Assembly: GCA_037127315.1 (NCBI GenBank)
Contig: JBBBDQ010001686.1
Coordinates: forward strand, 541,001-605,000
Direction: 5' to 3'
DNA from: Ascarosepion bandense
Taxonomy: Eukaryota > Mollusca > Cephalopoda > Sepiida > Sepiidae
Length of the DNA: 64,000 nucleotides
The notes beneath the pieces are model-generated. The model worked only from the letters and a program-made list of their open reading frames with translations, had not been told where the DNA came from and did no database searches. Numbering within the stretch: position 1 is the stretch's first letter; each line of letters opens with the position of its first letter. Shown here piece by piece: positions 60,003-64,000 of the stretch. A program made the position numbers and the translations under genes.

Positions 60003-62540
60003 TCTTGCTCACAGACACAGCGAAAATGGCTGAGAGCTTAGCTCGCGGATTCTCTTCCAACTCCACATTTCACTCGTCTGGATTATCAGAACCTGATTTT
60101 TCTTCCAGAAATGAGGCTGAAATGAGGGAGGTTTACATAACCCCGCCTCTATTCGATAATTTAATTTTTTTAAAATTGATCTCTTATAAGTCTAGCAAAG
60201 GCGACGGAATCCCCGTAATTCTCTTGAAGAAATGTTTCCCCGAACACTCCTGTCCTCGCAAAACTCTATAATTACTGTATCTCTACCTCCCACCCATCTC
60301 TTGTCCTTTCTCTAATGCCCCCGGTAACCGGTTCCTCTTTCTCTTCACAATCCTCATATCTAACCTTTCACTCATGTCTGCTGGAATCCTCTTCTAGTGG
60401 TTCCTGTATTCAACATCTTACAACTATTCTGAGACAGACAGTATGGCTTCCGTTTTACCAAGTCTACTGCTGATATGCTAACGACTATTGCCGAATACAT
60501 AAACCAGGTCCTCTATAAGAACGGCGAAGCTCGAGCCCTAGATAACTCTAAAGCATTTGATAAGGTTTGGCACGCTGGCCTTCTGCGTAAGCTCCAGGGC
60601 TATGCTCGCACTAGATGCTTGTTTGATTTGATCCAATTGCTCCTATCAAACGGTACAATGAAGTCGTCTTGAAAGGGGAATGCCTCTAGATCCTATCACA
60701 CGAACGCAGGTGTCCCCCAAGGCGATATCCTAAGTCAGGCACTTTTTCTAATCTTCATCAAAGATCTCCCCGATGTGATCAAACTCCAAACAGGCATTAA
60801 CGCTGACGACATCACCATTTTCTCCTGCCTCAGTAAGAAATCTGCCAAGGTGGACAATAATAACCGCGCTGCTGATCTTGAGAAGAACATCCGATCTGTG
60901 GTGGTCTGGATTTAAAAGTGTCTCGTAAACCTTAATGCTTCGAAAACAAAGCTGCTATCTGTCAACCACAATAGACAGTCGCTTCTACAAGGCCATGGTT
61001 AGAACAATTCTTCCCTATGGGTGTGAGACCTGGCCACAGCGCAGAGTGGATATTCATAAACTTGAGGTCTTCGGTCACTACTGCCTTCGCCGTATCCAGC
61101 GCGTTCGCATCTCCGACCGGATCCCCAACAACCATCCGCGCTAGCTGCAACATCCTTGGCCTGGAAGAAACTCTGCTTAAAAGGAGACGCCAGTGGTTCG
61201 GCCACGTGCTGCGCCGGCCTGGTGATGAATTTGTCCCTAAACTGGTGGCGCCCAACGCACCCACTGTTGGAGGAAGCGCCGAGGTGGTCAACTTTAGACG
61301 TGGCTCGATACTGTCAAAGCAGACATGGAGCTCATGTCAGGTCCTCGCGTTTTTTGGTGTCCGACGCTGGAACCGGGAATGGCTAGATCATGCCGCCGAT
61401 TCTGCTGCCAATCGACAAGGGAGGATGACCTTGATGCGCGATGCAGTTAACTTCAGTGGAGCCGGCTCAACCCACTTCGGGTGAATGCCGTTACAAGTAC
61501 AAGTCGCTTCATCCCCGTATTGGTATGGATCAAGCTAGTCTCCACGAATGCAATACACTGCGTCTCCTCGGCCTCACGCTCTCTTTCGATTTCAAGTGGA
61601 ACGATTAAACTGAATCGATTTCTAAATCTACTGCTAGGAAGATTGGAACACTGAGTTGCGCCAGGAAGATTTTCTTCCCTGAGTCCATTTTGTATATATA
61701 CAAACCAATCATTCGCCCTGCATTGAATATTGTTGTCATTTCTTGTCTGGTGACCCTGCTATTCATCTCAAAGTTCTTAAAAGAATCCAGGGGAGAATCT
61801 GCAATGTAACTGATCTCGACCTGGCAGCTTTTCCCGCCTGATTCCATCTTGCACATGTATAAATCAACTATCCGACCGCGCATTGAATATTGTTATCATA
61901 TGTGGTCGAAATCCCCTGCCATTCATCTCAGGGTTCTCGACAGGCTGCACAGAGAAACTATAACATGATAGGTCCCGACCTGGCAGCTCGACATCAGCTA
62001 CTTTCTTACAGGTAGGATGTGGCTTTCCTTTGTCTATTCTACAAATATTTTCATGGATTCTTTTCCAACGAGCTAAACTCACTGGTTCCCCCCTCTACAA
62101 GAATTTACTCAAGCACCCAGACTAGCAACAAGGTCCTAACCTTTTACAGTTAAATCAACTAAATGCAGTCGCCACTTTCTCTGTCTCGCACTTCCCGACT
62201 GTGGAACTCCATTCCGTATACTTGCTCCTCTGATAGCTACAATTTCCAAGAATTTAAATGCAATTTCAATTCCCATCTCATTTCCACTTGACTCCAATCC
62301 CTCTCACATCCTTTCCCCGTCACCTAGCGGATTTTGTTCTTTTCCTTTCTCACTCTACCCTCGCATCTGTCTTCACGCTGGTGTTCACATCTTTCTCTTA
62401 CCCTTTCTCCGACCCCACCTGTAACTGGTTCGTCTTTCTCTTCGCTCACCTCCTGCTTAAACTTCCCCTGTTCTCTTGTGCAGCCCTCTGCGCACTAGTG
62501 GCGGTACCGCTTTGCTTGGAGTGAAGCGATAAAAAAATGC
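60003..62540 (+). pseudogene. CR1/Jockey-like LINE ORF2, 2.5 kb, frameshifted and interrupted
   Basis: RT motifs in order: SSGLSEPDFSSRNEAEMREV (60065), SKGDGIPVILLKKC (60195), QYGFRFTKSTADMLTTIAEY (about 60440), NSKAFDKVWHAGLLRKLQGY (60545), NAGVPQGDILSQALFLIFIK (60703), GINADDITIFSC (60793, the xADD active-site motif), NLNASKTKLLSVNHNRQ (60930), then after a nested insertion NTLRLLGLTLSFDFKWND (61555), FFPESILYIYKPIIRP (61670), SRTSRLWN-like (62190) and the 3' UTR to GAAGCGATAAAAAAATG (62522-62538). At least three stops and several frameshifts. A segment of about 160 bp containing PESILxIYK is present twice in tandem (61670-61830 and 61830-61985). Endonuclease domain and 5' end absent. Confidence 0.85.
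60986..61501 (+). mobile_element. Nested LINE 3' end with 9-bp target duplication
   Basis: AGTCGCTTC lies at 60977-60985 and again at 61502-61510, bracketing 516 bp that interrupt the CR1-like frame. The insert encodes FYKAMVRTILPYGCETWPQR, the HYCLRRIQRVRISDRI motif, RRRQWFGHVLRRPGDEFVPK and SGAGSTHFG before a stop (pieces in two frames). This is the C-terminal region of another non-LTR lineage. It ends with an ACAAGTACAAGT tail. The family differs from both RTE-like and CR1-like copies elsewhere in the window. Confidence 0.85.
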
Positions 62541-62550
62541 AATTTGTGGA

Positions 62551-62700
62551 TGAACGATGCAGTGTAATGAATTACGGTTCGTAGAGTAGAGTTCTAATTC
62601 CAGTCGTGTTTGTTACATTGACTTGGGCGTAAATACCTTTGAGAAAGGCATGAATCCATCTTTCGTTCCTCCGGTTATGAGACAGATGATGTAGCCATAT
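62551..62700 (+). mobile_element. Diverged SINE A-like copy
   Basis: ACGATGCAGTGTAATGAATT, GAGTTCTAATTCCAGTCGTG, GTAAATACCTTTGAGAAAGG and CCTCCGGTTATGAGACAG follow SINE A order at about 70% identity. Old copy or sister subfamily. A still weaker relative may lie at 47940-48050. Confidence 0.5.
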
Positions 62701-62811
62701 TTGGCAAGCAACCTTGTCTACCAACCTACCTACCTGACTGCAAGAAAAACTGAATGGAAGCACATTTGCTAAATAAACGATTTAGTTGATACATAATTTC
62801 AGTATTATTAT

Positions 62812-63020
62812 TATAATTTGACATACTTTTGTTAATGTTTGGGGATTCAGTATTTGCCAGTACCTGGGATCATACCAGATGCAACCACCCCAAATGAGTG
62901 TAAACATGGGAAAACCAGACTTTAAACGTTGGTTCTACGCTCTTCAAAATCGCCAATCTACTGATCAGAAGCCTTGCTGCCAGATGTAGTTTATCGTCTT
63001 ACCCAGGACCAAAAAATAAT
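62812..63020 (+). mobile_element. Interspersed repeat family C, diverged
   Basis: GTACCTGGGATCATACCAGA, GCAACCACCCCAAATGAG, GATGTAGTTTATCGTCTTAC and CCAGGACC align with 30133-30342. Confidence 0.65.
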
Positions 63021-63192
63021 TTCAGTGTCAATCACTATCTTGTGTCTTCCTGAAATTTATTTTTTTATTGTCTTTTCTATTCATTAAATCTTCCTATTCT
63101 ATTTCACTCCAAACAGACTTTGCATCTTAGCGGTATCATCTGGAAATGATATTTATTTTCAATTAAAACAAGAGATATGTATTTTAAATAAA

Positions 63193-63898
63193 ACTAGCAG
63201 TATAGCTCGGCGTTGCTCGGGGGTAATGAAAGCTTTAAAACTAATCCATGGTCCCGGAGCTCAGACTCTTTGGACGTTGGCACGAAAGACTAAAAAGCAA
63301 TAGTTGTTTCCAGTTAAATCGAAACCGTAGACTGAAAGAAAAATGAATAGATTAAAGTCAAATTTTAATTTCCTGGTATCAATATCAGATAAGTTTTTTT
63401 CGTGGTAAACTGAATTTTGAAGGCTAAATAAGTCCTCTGAGCAAATGGTATCATGGCTGGGACTAAGAACTACAATTATACTTGCTTAGAGCCAAACCCG
63501 AAGCAAAAACTAAAATAAAAGGGCTGAAAAAAGGACAGACACCCAGGCAGATGAACAGACACACACAGACATCTTGCTTTTTATACATATATATTATCGA
63601 TTTTCTGCACTATTGTAAGAACTGCAACCTTGGAACTTCTGAATATCGTTTCTTATGTCTTTGTCTATGAGTGTATCAAATTTGATCAAAATCGGATCAC
63701 TCCTTCTATAACCCGATTTTTTCGATTATCGATTTTCAATATTTATTGGGGTACCTCGACACAAAACCTAGCTAAGAACACTCGCAGACGCTTATGGTAC
63801 AACTGTGTAAATTTTCAAGAAAATCAGTTCTGCCGTTTCGGAGTCTATCGGTAACAGACACACACACACACGCACAAAGTTCCATAAAATGTAGATTT
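63193..63898 (+). mobile_element. Interspersed repeat family D, longest copy
   Basis: Starts ACTAGCAGTATAGCTCGGCG, runs through CTCTTTGGACGTTGGCACGA, AGTCCTCTGAGCAAATGG, CTTATGTCTTTGTCTATGAG and GAAAATCAGTTCTGCCGTTT, and ends with a short (AC)n run and AAAGTTCCATAAAATGTAGA. About 700 bp with no long frame; ends are not inverted repeats. Non-autonomous repeat of unknown class. Confidence 0.75.
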
Positions 63899-64000
63899 AG
63901 TTAGCAGCAATTTCTTATCGTCGAAAGTGAAAAGTCTATGAACGTGAGTAAGGTGAACAGAACACAGTATCTATCAAGAGTCCAGAAAGAGAATTTAAAA

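Noticed and set aside
61017..61484. 155-codon plus-strand open frame as an independent gene
   Set aside because: Only part of it reads as LINE RT (RRRQWFGHVLRRPGDEF); the rest is the shadow of other frames of the same nested LINE.

Overview
The window is animal nuclear DNA made almost entirely of repeats. I find no intact host protein gene. The mix of repeats suggests a lophotrochozoan, most likely a cephalopod mollusc such as an octopus. The evidence is several tRNA-derived SINEs, RTE-like and CR1/Jockey-like LINEs, Penelope-like (GIY-YIG) retroelements, Tc1/mariner and piggyBac-type elements, and very long (ATCT)n, (TTTC)n, (AC)n and (AT)n arrays. This assignment is an inference from repeat style, not from a host gene.

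Layout. 0-6 kb holds a CR1-like fragment, an RTE-like LINE with one nonsense codon, a 31-bp minisatellite and a SINE (family A) followed by four tandem 3' modules. 6-13.3 kb is microsatellite-rich, with two inverted-repeat elements carrying tRNA-like cores, a hammerhead-like motif and a second RTE fragment. 14-21.5 kb carries LINE 3' ends, Tc1-like non-autonomous elements, a triplicated palindrome with a ribozyme-like centre, and a duplicated transposon remnant whose one copy is interrupted by a LINE and whose other copy is the empty site. 22-29 kb has 55-bp and 12-bp minisatellites and the least repetitive sequence. 30-36.4 kb has an open Penelope-like RT/GIY-YIG frame, a hammerhead-like motif downstream of it, and a piggyBac-type MITE with perfect 36-bp ends and TTAA duplications. 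37-48.8 kb contains most RTE-like copies (the longest is 43058-44035), mariner remnants and SINE pairs. 49-54 kb holds a 131-bp tandem array, dinucleotide and tetranucleotide arrays and a second Penelope-like fragment. 55-64 kb holds a second MITE, a 116-bp array built from a MITE end plus a SINE module, an inverted pair of tRNA-plus-hammerhead elements, a 5S rRNA-like sequence abutting a SINE, and a 2.5-kb decayed CR1-like LINE with a nested LINE insertion.

How the parts relate. The SINEs and MITEs are non-autonomous and would depend on enzymes of the kind seen here as remnants: LINE or Penelope RT for the SINEs and ribozyme repeats, Tc1/mariner and piggyBac transposases for the MITEs. Only remnants of the first groups are visible; no piggyBac transposase is in the window. 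The most striking signal is recurring hammerhead-ribozyme-like architecture: one minus-strand motif at 57571-57617 fits the full consensus and lies just downstream of tRNA-like promoter boxes, one motif lies downstream of the Penelope-like frame, and one more is at 8588-8632. This resembles two known situations, hammerheads in Penelope-like elements and the schistosome Sm-alpha repeat with a pol III promoter and a hammerhead. Activity cannot be judged from sequence alone.
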